Assembly (NCBI RefSeq): GCF_002743375.1
Contig: NZ_PDZC01000012.1
Coordinates: forward strand, 1 to 64,000
Direction of reading: 5' to 3'
DNA from: Sporosarcina sp. P34
Lineage (GTDB): Bacteria > Bacillota > Bacilli > Bacillales_A > Planococcaceae
Length of the DNA: 64,000 nucleotides
Under the pieces are notes generated by a model. That model was not told the origin of the DNA, ran no database searches, and saw only the letters and a list, made by a program, of their open reading frames with translations. Numbering within the stretch: the first letter of the stretch is position 1; each line of letters begins with the position of its first letter. Shown piece by piece: positions 8,468-17,141 of the stretch. The position numbers and the translations under genes are program-made.

Positions 8468-8824
8468 ATTCATTACTCCTTCCCTAAAACCATTCATTTT
8501 TCTATAGTCTACCCAGATTAACCTTATTTATAAGGAATGAAACCTTAAGAAATACTGTTTTAACTTTTATCGGATTCCTGCTAGCTGTGTCCCGCCACTT
8601 TGTATAGAAAAAAATGAAAATACCTGCCGTCTGTCATTTCGACAGGCAGCAGGCCATAGAGGAGAAATATGAAAAGATGTTACTCAGTAAGGGTTCATTG
8701 CCATGGACATGGTTGGTTATAGGTCATTGGTCAATGTGTAAAGGGTAACGAGTGATTGGTTTTAGCAAGTTTGTGTTCATATTCCCCACCCTATGCCTCA
8801 AAAAGGAGTCTCACCTTTTTGAGG
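8468..8824. other. gene-free gap with two hairpins
   Basis: About 357 bases. A bulged hairpin at 8623-8653 (CTGCC and CTGTC against GACAGGCAG) is followed on the minus strand by T-rich sequence, so it may be a backup terminator. A 17-codon frame at 8669-8722 has a good GGAG ribosome site but no other support. The perfect hairpin at 8796-8824 is listed separately. Confidence 0.5.
8796..8824 (-). terminator. perfect hairpin after the minus-strand two-gene unit
   Basis: An 11-bp perfect stem (CCTCAAAAAGG with CCTTTTTGAGG) and a seven-base loop sit directly after the stop codon at 8825. The T-run is inside the stem, not after it, so termination is likely but not of the classic form. Confidence 0.55.
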
Positions 8825-9337
8825 TTAAAAGTAATTAGTGCCATCAAAGTCAAGAGTGATAGTATAGTTTTTCATGTTGATGCGATTCGATAGTTGGTGT
8901 GCTGCTTTTTCAGCTTGCTGGGCTCTTAGCCGATATTCTTCCGGATCAAACAATGCTACACGATAAATCGTCGTGGATTCGGCAAAACCATATTGTATTT
9001 CTTCTTTACTCGCTAAAGAGAACTGTTTATAGTATGAAGACTTTGCACGCAATTGGATAGCCAGTTCAATAGCTTCGACTAATGGTAGTTGTTTGTCTTC
9101 GAATTCTACTGTATGGGTACTGTTTGCTACGTAGATGAGATAGTCTAGTTTGCGTTGATCTATTCTTACTCGTTCCATTTCAGCTTCCACATCTTCTAAT
9201 TTACGGCTGATTATAGGACGGGGTGACCCTTTTTCTACTGTTATGAAAGCCACTCGTTGTGCCTCTGTTTCTAATTCCCGTATTTGCTTTGCCAGAATAC
9301 TTTTTAATTTAATTCCTTCAGCTAATGTAATATTCAA
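8825..9337 (-). CDS. helical protein resembling the DIP1984 family
   Basis: A 170-residue, mostly helical protein. It starts with LAEGIKLKSILAKQI, has a charged coiled segment (KLEDVEAEMERVRID) and ends with a conserved-looking RINMKNYTITLDFDGTNYF. The order of these blocks resembles DIP1984-type proteins (about 150 residues, function unknown), but this is pattern matching without a search. It overlaps the upstream B3/B4-domain gene by four bases, so the two are probably translated together. Confidence 0.62.
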   Translation of the reverse strand: MNITLAEGIKLKSILAKQIRELETEAQRVAFITVEKGSPRPIISRKLEDVEAEMERVRIDQRKLDYLIYVANSTHTVEFEDKQLPLVEAIELAIQLRAKSSYYKQFSLASKEEIQYGFAESTTIYRVALFDPEEYRLRAQQAEKAAHQLSNRINMKNYTITLDFDGTNYF

Positions 9338-10041
9338 GATTCCACCTCGTTTGTTAGTATAAAGTTAGGATTTTGACTATCCATTACAGAACTTTGAAAG
9401 TCTCCACCGTTTATGCTAGTGAACATTTTACCGCAAGCTTCGGCTAACTGCCAAGCCTTGTCTTGATCCAATGAAGGACGAATAAAGAGTAATTGAATGA
9501 TGTTTTCAGTTTCTTCAGTTACAGCTGTTCGTATAGAATCAATATACGGGCTACCGAACGGGCTATATCCATCGCTTAGGAGCAAGATATCTTCAAAGGT
9601 ATTGAATTGACTATTCAATCCTTCGTAGCCATCTCGAGCGGTGCCGACAGATAAAGTAACATTCCCGGCTATTTTATCAGCATCATAAATAACTGTTGGG
9701 ATTTCGTATTGCAAGGAAAAGAACGTATTCAGATCTTCTGCACTATGGAAGGAAGAGGTAAAGTGACGGTTTTGGATCTGTTGTAAGAGTAACTGAAGAG
9801 CTGGTGGCTGAGTTGATGGGTCTGCTCCGAGAGTTGTCCAGATGGATTGCCATTCCGCTAAACCGTTGAAATCGGTAATATCTTTGTCGAGTAGTTCGAA
9901 ATAGAGTTGTTCTTGAAATAATTGTAGTCGCCCTTTTAGCATCTGAGGTGATGCGGAGACGATTGTTTTGTTATAATAGATTATGCCTAATTTAAAATCA
10001 GGGATTTTCGTGAATATAGAAGAATCAATAGTAAGTTGCAT
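9334..10041 (-). CDS. free-standing B3/B4 (PheT-like) domain protein
   Basis: A 235-residue protein. The middle and C-terminal parts carry the order of motifs seen in B3/B4 domains: an IYDADKIAGNV block, then DSIRTAVTEETENIIQLLF. B3/B4 is the region of the phenylalanyl-tRNA synthetase beta chain that edits Tyr-tRNA(Phe); stand-alone versions exist with little-known roles. No other synthetase domain is present. The ATG at 10041 follows AGGTGAT; a GTG at 10050 is possible. It is first in a two-gene unit and diverges from queG. Confidence 0.7.
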   Translation of the reverse strand: MQLTIDSSIFTKIPDFKLGIIYYNKTIVSASPQMLKGRLQLFQEQLYFELLDKDITDFNGLAEWQSIWTTLGADPSTQPPALQLLLQQIQNRHFTSSFHSAEDLNTFFSLQYEIPTVIYDADKIAGNVTLSVGTARDGYEGLNSQFNTFEDILLLSDGYSPFGSPYIDSIRTAVTEETENIIQLLFIRPSLDQDKAWQLAEACGKMFTSINGGDFQSSVMDSQNPNFILTNEVES

Positions 10042-10093
10042 CAGTATCACCTGCTTGTAATTTTATTTCATCTTATCATAAGGGAGGCGGGGA

Positions 10094-11233
10094 ATGGTGA
10101 ATGTCGCTCAGTTACAGCTTGAAATACGAACGTTCGCGGCGTCCATTGGAATAGACAAAATTGGTTTTACGACAGCAGCCCCGTTTGTAAAATTAAAGGA
10201 TCGTCTGAAACAACAGCAACGATTAAATTATCAATCTGGCTTTGAGGAGTCGGATATAGAGAAGCGAACGGAGCCTTTATTATTACTGGATCAAGCAGAA
10301 AGTATCATTGCTATTGCAGTTGCATACCCCTCAAGATTATCGGATAGTCCCCGTGGGAAAAAAGGGGAGCGCCGTGGTATGTTTTGTAGGGCTTCATGGG
10401 GTGAAGATTATCATACAGTGTTGCGTGACAAACTAGCACAGCTTGAATTATTTATCCTTACTAAGGTACCGGATGCGCGACTTCGTTCTATGGTGGATAC
10501 AGGAGAGCTAGTAGATCGCGCAGTAGCAGAACGAGCGGGTATTGGTTGGTCGGCTAAGAACTGTTCGATCATTACACCGGAGTTCGGATCGTACGTTTAT
10601 CTTGGCGAGATGATTACGAATTTGCCATTTATACCAGATGAGCCGATGGAAGATCAATGTCTAGACTGTAATTTATGCTTGGATGTTTGTCCTACGGGTG
10701 CGATAATACAGCCGGGACAATTAAATGCCCAGCGGTGTATTGCATTTTTGACACAAACAAAGAAGCCTGTACCTGAAGAATTTCGGCACAAGATTGGGAA
10801 TCGCTTGTATGGCTGTGATACATGCCAAACGGTCTGTCCGAAAAACAAGGGAATGAATCATACACACCAACTGGCATTCACACCTGAGCCAGAGCTTGTT
10901 AAACCTTTGTTACTGTCACTCTTGTCATTATCCAACCGGCAATTTAAGGAACAGTATGGCCATATGTCAGGCTCTTGGCGTGGAAAGAATCCCATTCAAC
11001 GAAATGCACTTATTGCATTGGCTCATTTTAAAGATGAATCGGCGATACCAGAACTAACTAGATTAATAAAAGAAGACCCACGACCCATGATCAGAGGAAC
11101 AGCCGCATGGGCACTTGGGGAAATTGGCACGACAGAAGGGCATGAGGTGCTTAAAGAAGTGTTGCTCATTGAAGAAGATGAGTTTGTAATAAGGGAAATT
11201 ACGCAAGCTATGGAACTGCTTCATATTAATTGA
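10094..11233 (+). CDS. queG: epoxyqueuosine reductase QueG
   Basis: A 379-residue cytosolic enzyme that reduces epoxyqueuosine to queuosine in tRNA, the last step of queuosine synthesis, using cobalamin and two 4Fe-4S clusters. It has an N-terminal DUF1730-type region, ferredoxin motifs CLDCNLCLDVCP and CDTCQTVCP, and C-terminal HEAT-like repeats (RGTAAWALGEIG). The ATG follows GGGAGGCGGGGA. The tRNA methylase gene trmL follows 14 bases later, giving a tRNA-modification pair. Confidence 0.95.
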   Translation: MVNVAQLQLEIRTFAASIGIDKIGFTTAAPFVKLKDRLKQQQRLNYQSGFEESDIEKRTEPLLLLDQAESIIAIAVAYPSRLSDSPRGKKGERRGMFCRASWGEDYHTVLRDKLAQLELFILTKVPDARLRSMVDTGELVDRAVAERAGIGWSAKNCSIITPEFGSYVYLGEMITNLPFIPDEPMEDQCLDCNLCLDVCPTGAIIQPGQLNAQRCIAFLTQTKKPVPEEFRHKIGNRLYGCDTCQTVCPKNKGMNHTHQLAFTPEPELVKPLLLSLLSLSNRQFKEQYGHMSGSWRGKNPIQRNALIALAHFKDESAIPELTRLIKEDPRPMIRGTAAWALGEIGTTEGHEVLKEVLLIEEDEFVIREITQAMELLHIN

Positions 11234-11247
11234 AAGAAGGTAGTAAG

Positions 11248-11724
11248 ATGACGATTCACGTAGCATTATTTGAACCACAAATCCCAGCGAATACAGGAAA
11301 TATTTCACGAACTTGTGCAGGCACCGACACGGCTCTCCATTTAATCAAGCCGCTTGGTTTTTCCACTGAAGATAAAATGTTGAAACGCGCTGGACTGGAT
11401 TACTGGGAGCATGTTGATATTACGTATCATGAAGGAATTCAGGAGTTTCTAGACGCCTATCCAGAAGGCGAATTTTATTTCATTACAAAATTTGGAGAGA
11501 CGAGCTATGATACGTTTGACTATTCAGACACTGACAAGGATATCTTCTTTGTGTTTGGAAAAGAGACTACCGGGTTGCCGAATGAAATAACGGATCAGTA
11601 TAAAGAAAGTTGTTTACGCATTCCGATGAACGATGAGCATATTCGCTCACTAAACTTGTCGAATACTGCCGCAATTCTTATTTATGAAGCCCTTCGTCAA
11701 CAGCGATTTGCGCATTTAACATAA
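11248..11724 (+). CDS. trmL: tRNA (cytidine/uridine-34-2'-O)-methyltransferase TrmL
   Basis: A 158-residue SPOUT methyltransferase. Markers are EPQIPANTGNISRTC at the N terminus, FGKETTGLP, and a C-terminal knot with IPMNDEHIRSLNLSN. It methylates the ribose at the wobble base of tRNA-Leu isoacceptors. The ATG at 11248 is preceded by GAAGG. A TTG at 11230 would overlap queG but lacks a ribosome site. Also known as CspR/YibK. Confidence 0.93.
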   Translation: MTIHVALFEPQIPANTGNISRTCAGTDTALHLIKPLGFSTEDKMLKRAGLDYWEHVDITYHEGIQEFLDAYPEGEFYFITKFGETSYDTFDYSDTDKDIFFVFGKETTGLPNEITDQYKESCLRIPMNDEHIRSLNLSNTAAILIYEALRQQRFAHLT

Positions 11725-11728
11725 TGTA

Positions 11729-11770
11729 TAAAAAAAGAGGATTGGCTCATGGCCAATCCCTTTTCTATTT
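11729..11770. terminator. bidirectional terminator after trmL
   Basis: GGATTGGC pairs with GCCAATCC around a TCATG loop. An A-run precedes it and CTTTTCTATTTT follows, so it can end trmL on the plus strand and the small minus-strand gene that stops at 11770. Confidence 0.88.
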
Positions 11771-11877
11771 TACTTCATTTGGTTCGTTTTAGATTCGCCT
11801 GGCTTATTTTCATATCCGCCAGTAAAGATTGCAGATAAGAATGCAAAACAAACGGCCATAATTAGAATTAGTCTCAT
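11770..11877 (-). CDS. small membrane peptide, 35 residues
   Basis: The peptide starts MRLILIMAVCFAFLSAIFTG, giving one membrane segment (residues 2-19), then a polar tail ending in NQMK. GGAGG lies nine bases before the ATG, ideal for translation. It ends in a bidirectional terminator and is the only gene in its interval. I do not recognise it. It could be a small membrane regulator or an exported peptide. Confidence 0.65.
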   Translation of the reverse strand: MRLILIMAVCFAFLSAIFTGGYENKPGESKTNQMK

Positions 11878-11982
11878 TGTTTGTACCTCCTATGAAATCA
11901 ATAGTCCTTCTTACAGTATACCGTAAAAGTTATATAAATGAAATAATCTTCGGGATTTTATGTGACAGGTTACTAACAAATC

Positions 11983-13281
11983 TTAATGGGGCAAGAATAG
12001 CAACTGATAGGTGAACAATACCGCGAATATATACATCAATAGAGGAACTTGTTTACCTTGTCCCTTTGTGATTTTCAGTAATGGGTATGTAATGAACCCA
12101 AGTGCGATACCTGTCGCAATACTGGACGTAAGCGGCATTGTCAAAATAACCAGAAATGCAGGGAATGATTCATCGAATGAATCCCAGTCGATATTTTTAA
12201 CCGCACCGATCATTAAACTACCCACAATAATCAAAGCGGGGGCTGTAATGGCCGCGACACCAGATAATGCGCTAACGATAGGACTGAAAAATGCTGCGGC
12301 AATGAATAGCACTGCAACTGTTAACGTAGTCAACCCTGTACGCCCACCTACAGCTACGCCAGAGGAGGATTCAACATAAGCGGATGTTGGGCTAGTTCCC
12401 ACCATTGAACCGACTGTGGCGGCTACTGAGTCGGCAAGGAGAGCATGGCGAGCACGTGGTAAAGATTTACCTTTCATAAGTCCAGCTTGCTTGGCTACTC
12501 CAATCATTGTTCCCGTTGTATCAAATAAAGTGACGAGTAGAAACGACAGGACGACACCGTATAAACCGTAAGAAATAACATCTTGCATCGCTTGTACCGG
12601 GTTCCACACTAGAATACCTTCAGGCAAGTGGGGCATTTTCACCATACCATCGAACTGTAACTGCTTCGTAAAGAATGCAACAATACCTGTTGCAATCATT
12701 CCAATAAAAATTGCACCATAGATATTGCGGTTCATTAGAATAATGGTCACGAGCAATCCGAACAACGTCAGTAATACAGCGGGCGAGGTAAGTTCACCTA
12801 GCTGAACGATGTTGGACTCGTGGGGAACTACTAATCCCGATAAACGTAAACCGATAAATGCGATAAACAATCCGATTCCGGCAGTGATACCGTGTTTAAG
12901 GTTTTCGGGGATTTCTTCAATCAGCTTTTCCCGGAAAGAAGTCATCGATAATAAGACAAAGAGTAGACCCGCTATAAAGACTGCAGAAAAAGCTGTCAGG
13001 TAGTCGAGCTGACCGTCAGACCCAACGACGATGGATGCAAAGTATGCATTCAATCCCATTCCGGGTGCAATAGCAATTGGATAGTTTGCGAATAAGGCCA
13101 TCCAAAGCGTACCGATTACAGTCGCTATAATGGTGGCTAAAAATACTTGATCAAATGGAACACCGGCTTCGGATAAAATAATTGGATTGACGATGACGAT
13201 ATAGACCATCGTCAGGAAAGTGGTCATTCCTGCAAGTAATTCTGTTTTGACAGTCGTGTGATTGTTCTTTAATTGGAACAC
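11983..13281 (-). CDS. NCS2-family purine permease (PbuG/PbuO type)
   Basis: A 432-residue membrane protein with about 12 hydrophobic segments, of the AzgA-like branch of NCS2 transporters for guanine, hypoxanthine or adenine. Markers are GMGLNAYFAS near residue 90, a FDTTGTMIGV block and TSAYVESSSGVAVGGRTGL. I place the start at GTG 13281, ten bases after AAGGAG; this gives MFQLKNNH, a typical family start. The frame runs open to 13404, but that extension has no ribosome site. I see no purine riboswitch upstream. It diverges from the aldo/keto reductase gene. Confidence 0.87.
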   Translation of the reverse strand: MFQLKNNHTTVKTELLAGMTTFLTMVYIVIVNPIILSEAGVPFDQVFLATIIATVIGTLWMALFANYPIAIAPGMGLNAYFASIVVGSDGQLDYLTAFSAVFIAGLLFVLLSMTSFREKLIEEIPENLKHGITAGIGLFIAFIGLRLSGLVVPHESNIVQLGELTSPAVLLTLFGLLVTIILMNRNIYGAIFIGMIATGIVAFFTKQLQFDGMVKMPHLPEGILVWNPVQAMQDVISYGLYGVVLSFLLVTLFDTTGTMIGVAKQAGLMKGKSLPRARHALLADSVAATVGSMVGTSPTSAYVESSSGVAVGGRTGLTTLTVAVLFIAAAFFSPIVSALSGVAAITAPALIIVGSLMIGAVKNIDWDSFDESFPAFLVILTMPLTSSIATGIALGFITYPLLKITKGQGKQVPLLMYIFAVLFTYQLLFLPH

Positions 13282-13436
13282 TGTGTATTCTCTCCTTATT
13301 TTACGAACATAATAAAGTCCATAGACAATAATATTCGTTTTTTTAGAAGAAATCAACCTGTTATATCGAAAAAGCATTCGTAAATTCTGTAAAATAATGT
13401 ACAATTACACTAGGAGTTCAAAGAGGAGGATTTTTC

Positions 13437-14261
13437 ATGACAACAATTTTTGATCAGATGGTTATACTGAGCAACGGCGTGCAAATGCCACAGTTCGGTT
13501 TAGGAACCTATAAAATGACAGAACATGAGCAAACTATTCAAGCTGTTGAGAAAGCGGTTTCAATAGGCTATCGAGCAATTGATACTGCATCTATTTATGA
13601 TAATGAACAAGCTGTAGGGGAGGCAATTCGTCACACCGGTATTGCGCGTGAAGACTTCTTTGTGACATCGAAAGTATGGGATGATAACCAAGGATATGAT
13701 GAAACACTACGTGCATTTGAGCGTTCATTAACTAGATTGGATATGAATTATTTAGACTTATATTTGACACATTGGCCTGTTGCCAGCAGCTACGTAGATA
13801 CATATCGCGCGATTGAAAGGCTATATGATGAAAAATTGATTCGATCAACAGGTGTTTCCAATCACCACGCGTCCCATTTACAAGAGATATTTACGATTGC
13901 TAATATTCGCCCTATGGTAAATCAAATAGAACTCCATCCACGTTTAACTCAAGAGCCGCTACGGATGTTTTGTAGGGAGCATCAAATTGCGGTAACGTCT
14001 TGGAGTCCTTTAGCTAGAGGTCAAATTCTTGAAGATGCAACACTCATTGCAATTGCTGCGCAACATGGGAAGACTGTAGCTCAAGTCATCATCAAATGGC
14101 ATCTCCAAAATGGATTGATTGTTATTCCAAAGTCTGTATCATTTGATCGTATTCAAGAAAATAGTGAAGTGGCTGATTTTGAGTTGACACTTTCTGATAT
14201 GTCGATGATCGACGCGTTAAACCGTGATGAACGGACAGGTACAGATCCAGATTCGTTTTAA
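13437..14261 (+). CDS. aldo/keto reductase
   Basis: A 274-residue NADPH-dependent (beta/alpha)8 oxidoreductase. The catalytic tetrad is visible: Asp and Tyr in DTASIYDNE, Lys in VTSKVWDDN, and His in YLTHWPV. The cofactor loop near the C terminus is [14 protein letters not shown]. Closest in style to B. subtilis YtbE/YvgN, which reduce small aldehydes such as methylglyoxal. AGAGGAGG lies upstream of the ATG. The substrate is not determined by the sequence. Confidence 0.92.
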   Translation: MTTIFDQMVILSNGVQMPQFGLGTYKMTEHEQTIQAVEKAVSIGYRAIDTASIYDNEQAVGEAIRHTGIAREDFFVTSKVWDDNQGYDETLRAFERSLTRLDMNYLDLYLTHWPVASSYVDTYRAIERLYDEKLIRSTGVSNHHASHLQEIFTIANIRPMVNQIELHPRLTQEPLRMFCREHQIAVTSWSPLARGQILEDATLIAIAAQHGKTVAQVIIKWHLQNGLIVIPKSVSFDRIQENSEVADFELTLSDMSMIDALNRDERTGTDPDSF

Positions 14262-14293
14262 GTATATCTATTATGGTAAAAGGGAGAAAGAGA

Positions 14294-15226
14294 ATGGGGA
14301 TATTTAGACGACAACCGCAGAAGCGTGCAATGGAAGACAAAACGACAATACAAACAGCACATGTCGAAGTAGAACAAACAGACACCCGACGTTATCAGCA
14401 AGTAGAGACAGAATTGACTGCTGCAGTTGCCCAACATGAAAAAGTGAATGCACAGCACAATGTCTTAGGTGAAGCAGTATCCGATATCGAGTCTAGCTTT
14501 CATGTAATACAGCAATTAAGTGAAAAAACAATGGTATCCTCTTTACAGTTGCAAGAAAATGGTCATTCTTTGGAAGAAAAATCAATATACATGGTGGAAG
14601 AAGCGGAAACTGGCGCAGAAGATGTCCGATTGACCGCCCAAGTTATGAATGACTTAGGTATGCATATGGAAAAGTCGGAGAAAAGTATGTCGCAATTGAG
14701 TGACCGGTCTGTAGAAATTCAGTCGATTGTCGGTGTTATTGAAAACATTGCAGCGCAAACTAACTTACTAGCATTAAATGCTTCAATTGAGGCAGCAAGA
14801 GCAGGCGAGTATGGCAAAGGGTTTTCTGTCGTCGCACAGGAAGTACGGAAACTAGCGGAAAGCACATCTACCAGTACAAAAGATATCCAGCAGTTAACGA
14901 ACTCTCTTAGAGAGGAAATAGTACAAGCGTTGGAAGCTACGAAGAAAAGTTCGAAGTTGATTGAACAAGGAGTAGCGGTTAGTGTACAGACTGCATCTAA
15001 AATTGATCATATCTTGGAGACTGTTCAAGAAAGTCAGATTGATATTTCATCTATCGAAAAGATGATCGTGGAGCAAAATAAATTATCCGCACTGATGCAA
15101 AAGGAGTTGCAGAAGGCGAATACGTTATTTTCATCTGCACATGAACTGATTGTAGAGCATATAGAAGATGCAAAAGAAGTCGATAAGCGCTTGGAAAGCG
15201 GTATTCAGCAGTTGTTAGTGAAATAA
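14294..15226 (+). CDS. soluble methyl-accepting chemotaxis-type protein
   Basis: A 310-residue protein with no membrane segment or signal peptide. The middle holds the signalling hairpin tip ([20 protein letters not shown], about residues 150-170) that contacts CheA and CheW. Long coiled coils lie on both sides. No recognised sensor domain is present; the N terminus (about 40 residues) is basic then polar. B. subtilis has a similar short cytoplasmic receptor, YfmS. The ATG at 14294 follows AAAGGGAG with seven-base spacing. Confidence 0.88.
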   Translation: MGIFRRQPQKRAMEDKTTIQTAHVEVEQTDTRRYQQVETELTAAVAQHEKVNAQHNVLGEAVSDIESSFHVIQQLSEKTMVSSLQLQENGHSLEEKSIYMVEEAETGAEDVRLTAQVMNDLGMHMEKSEKSMSQLSDRSVEIQSIVGVIENIAAQTNLLALNASIEAARAGEYGKGFSVVAQEVRKLAESTSTSTKDIQQLTNSLREEIVQALEATKKSSKLIEQGVAVSVQTASKIDHILETVQESQIDISSIEKMIVEQNKLSALMQKELQKANTLFSSAHELIVEHIEDAKEVDKRLESGIQQLLVK

Positions 15227-15267
15227 TAAAATGCGGATTCCCTGGAAGTCATCGTGCTACAGGTAAT

Positions 15268-15320
15268 AAAAAAGAGCTGTCCCAAGTGGTCTTTACGACC
15301 CCTGGGACAGCTCTTTTTTG
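15268..15320. terminator. bidirectional terminator between convergent genes
   Basis: AAAAAGAGCTGTCCCA pairs with TGGGACAGCTCTTTTTT. It serves the chemoreceptor gene on the plus strand and the pseudouridine synthase gene that stops at 15323 on the minus strand. Confidence 0.93.
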
Positions 15321-15322
15321 TC

Positions 15323-16165
15323 TTATTCAGTCTCTATTACAATCATTTCTGACGTTATCGGATGTGTGAAGGCGACCTTTGTAGCAACTAGCTTATACGG
15401 TCCTCTTGACATCGTTTCGCTGCCGTATAGCTGATCTCCTACTACGGGGTGACCCATATGGGAAAAGTGGACGCGAATCTGATGTGTTCTCCCTGTTTCT
15501 AATCGGGCTTCGACAATGGTTGTATCAGGTTTACGTTCAAGTACCTTGAAATGCGTGACTGCGGATTGACCGGATGGTGATACTCTACGCTTTGTTGCAT
15601 GATAGCGATCTTTACCGATTGGCATATTAATTGTGCCCCGCGGTTTTCTTAGCTGACCTTCAAGTTCAGCCGTATAATATCGTTCAATTTGATTCTGTTC
15701 CAACATCCGATCGAACATCGTTTTCGCTAGTGGATGTTTTGCAATAAGTAAAACTCCAGCGGTATGTTGATCCAATCGGTGGATATGCTCTGCATAAGTA
15801 CCGTTCTTTGCTTCGATATAACCCATGACTTCGTTCATCAATGTGCCAGTACCAGGTAAGTGTTCCGGATGTACGGACACCCCTGCAGGTTTGTGTACCG
15901 CAAGTATATGTTCATCTTCCCATAATACCCGCAAGGAATTGAAGGGTTCTGGTTTGTATGCAGATTGTGCATCAGTGAAACCGAAGACCAGTTCCGTGCC
16001 TTCCGGAAGGGGCTCTTTCCAATCCACTGGTTGTCCATCTGTATCCGTTACACTTTTATCCATGCGCATTTGGTGCACAGATTTCTTACCACCTTGCCAT
16101 TGTTCTCTTAGTAGCTTTTCGATCGTCTCGCCAGGTTGTGTAGTCGTATAATGAAAACTTGTCAT
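15323..16165 (-). CDS. RluA-family RNA pseudouridine synthase
   Basis: A 280-residue enzyme that isomerises uridine to pseudouridine in rRNA or tRNA. The catalytic Asp is in HRLDQHTAG. Other family blocks are AVHKPAGVSVHP and the C-terminal GRTHQIRVHFSHMGHPVVGD. The N terminus is short (about 85 residues) and S4-like at best. Close in type to B. subtilis YhcT or YjbO; the target base cannot be read. It is last in a minus-strand run after the disulfide-bond genes. Confidence 0.92.
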   Translation of the reverse strand: MTSFHYTTTQPGETIEKLLREQWQGGKKSVHQMRMDKSVTDTDGQPVDWKEPLPEGTELVFGFTDAQSAYKPEPFNSLRVLWEDEHILAVHKPAGVSVHPEHLPGTGTLMNEVMGYIEAKNGTYAEHIHRLDQHTAGVLLIAKHPLAKTMFDRMLEQNQIERYYTAELEGQLRKPRGTINMPIGKDRYHATKRRVSPSGQSAVTHFKVLERKPDTTIVEARLETGRTHQIRVHFSHMGHPVVGDQLYGSETMSRGPYKLVATKVAFTHPITSEMIVIETE

Positions 16166-16178
16166 TTACGTAGTCTCC

Positions 16179-16652
16179 TTAGTTGCTTTCAAATTCTTCA
16201 AAGAATGCTCTAATTTGTTCGTCAGGCTGTGAACCGACTGTTCTGCCTTGTTCTTTTCCATCTTTATAATGGACTAGTGTAGGCCATGCTGTAATATCGT
16301 ATTCTGGTTTCATCTGATCCTCGTACTCGAGCAGGTTATACTGATAGACATGTACACCATATTCATCTGCAATCGGCATTAAACGCGGTGTCATATCCAT
16401 GCAGTGCGGGCATTCCGGACTGAAGTAATAAACCGTTGTCGGTTCACCGCTCTCAATTTTTTTGAAGATCTCTTCCGGAAGTGCGACGTTCTGATAACTT
16501 TCATTGTCTAATAAATCGATTGTAGATTGTTGTAGATTATTTGTACCGTACGGATTGTCGGCGAGCTTTGTTTCATTGGATTTATTATTGAGGACGACGA
16601 TCAAAATGAAGATCACGACAATAACGCCACCAATAGCTAGTAATTTTTTCAA
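16179..16652 (-). CDS. membrane-anchored thioredoxin-like protein (CPHC)
   Basis: A 157-residue protein with an uncleaved N-terminal signal/anchor (residues 4-21) and an extracytoplasmic thioredoxin fold. The redox motif is PECPHCMDM near residue 80, and the cis-Pro is in AWPTLVHYKDG. It probably works as the DsbA/BdbA-like oxidant partner of the DsbB-like protein encoded six bases upstream. CPHC is the motif of oxidising DsbA proteins, which supports disulfide formation over reduction. Confidence 0.87.
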   Translation of the reverse strand: MKKLLAIGGVIVVIFILIVVLNNKSNETKLADNPYGTNNLQQSTIDLLDNESYQNVALPEEIFKKIESGEPTTVYYFSPECPHCMDMTPRLMPIADEYGVHVYQYNLLEYEDQMKPEYDITAWPTLVHYKDGKEQGRTVGSQPDEQIRAFFEEFESN

Positions 16653-16658
16653 TGTGTT

Positions 16659-17078
16659 TCACTCCTTTGTTTGTTTCAAGATTACAAGACTTGCGATGAA
16701 AATAAAAGCGAATGCTATCAATGCAAGAAAAGGAATCGTAATGAAGCCGAAATAATTGATATATGTAGCAGTACAAGAGGCTCCGCTACATTCAGGAGCA
16801 CTATCTTGTAAGAAAGTCAGTTTCTGAATACCATAGTGGTAGAGAGAAATACAGCCTCCGATAAAAGCGAATGAAGCCGTAGTCCAGGCGATCGAAATGT
16901 TTTTCTGAATGAGTGCGATCAAACCGATCAATACAATAGGATACATGAAAATACGTTGATACCAGCACATCGTACAAGGTATGTAACCCTTGATTTCAGA
17001 GAAATACAAAGAGCCTATTAAAGCGATGAACGCGACGGCCCATATCGAGAGAAGCCAGTTTTCCTGTTTTTTATTCAT
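16659..17078 (-). CDS. bdbC: BdbC/DsbB-family disulfide oxidoreductase
   Basis: A 139-residue protein with four membrane segments. One Cys pair is in IPCTMCWYQRI and the second in PECSGASCT. DsbB-type proteins pass electrons from a thiol oxidase to quinone. The start is ATG 17078, with AGGAG seven bases upstream; an earlier in-frame codon at 17096 lacks a site. It is coupled to the CPHC thioredoxin-like gene, as in BdbC-BdbD pairs. Confidence 0.92.
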   Translation of the reverse strand: MNKKQENWLLSIWAVAFIALIGSLYFSEIKGYIPCTMCWYQRIFMYPIVLIGLIALIQKNISIAWTTASFAFIGGCISLYHYGIQKLTFLQDSAPECSGASCTATYINYFGFITIPFLALIAFAFIFIASLVILKQTKE

Positions 17079-17104
17079 AGAGGATCTCCTTATCATTTGA
17101 TAAT

Positions 17105-17141
17105 AGATAAAAGCTTTCCCATTTGGACGGGAAAGCTTTAT
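17105..17141 (-). terminator. terminator of the CNNM/CorC gene
   Basis: AAAGCTTTCCC pairs perfectly with GGGAAAGCTTT (11 bp). On the minus strand TTTTATC follows. It separates the CorC-type gene from bdbC. Confidence 0.8.

Noticed and set aside
8669-8722. 17-codon frame with a good GGAG ribosome site
   Set aside because: Too short, no hydrophobic or repeated pattern, and no terminator or neighbour support; kept only as a note in the gap.
12011-12379. Plus-strand frame inside the NCS2 permease gene
   Set aside because: Antisense shadow of the permease; no Shine-Dalgarno site.
13282-13436. Possible purine riboswitch before the NCS2 permease gene
   Set aside because: The region lacks the conserved loop and junction blocks of the purine aptamer and is short; only a weak CTATGGAC resemblance is present.
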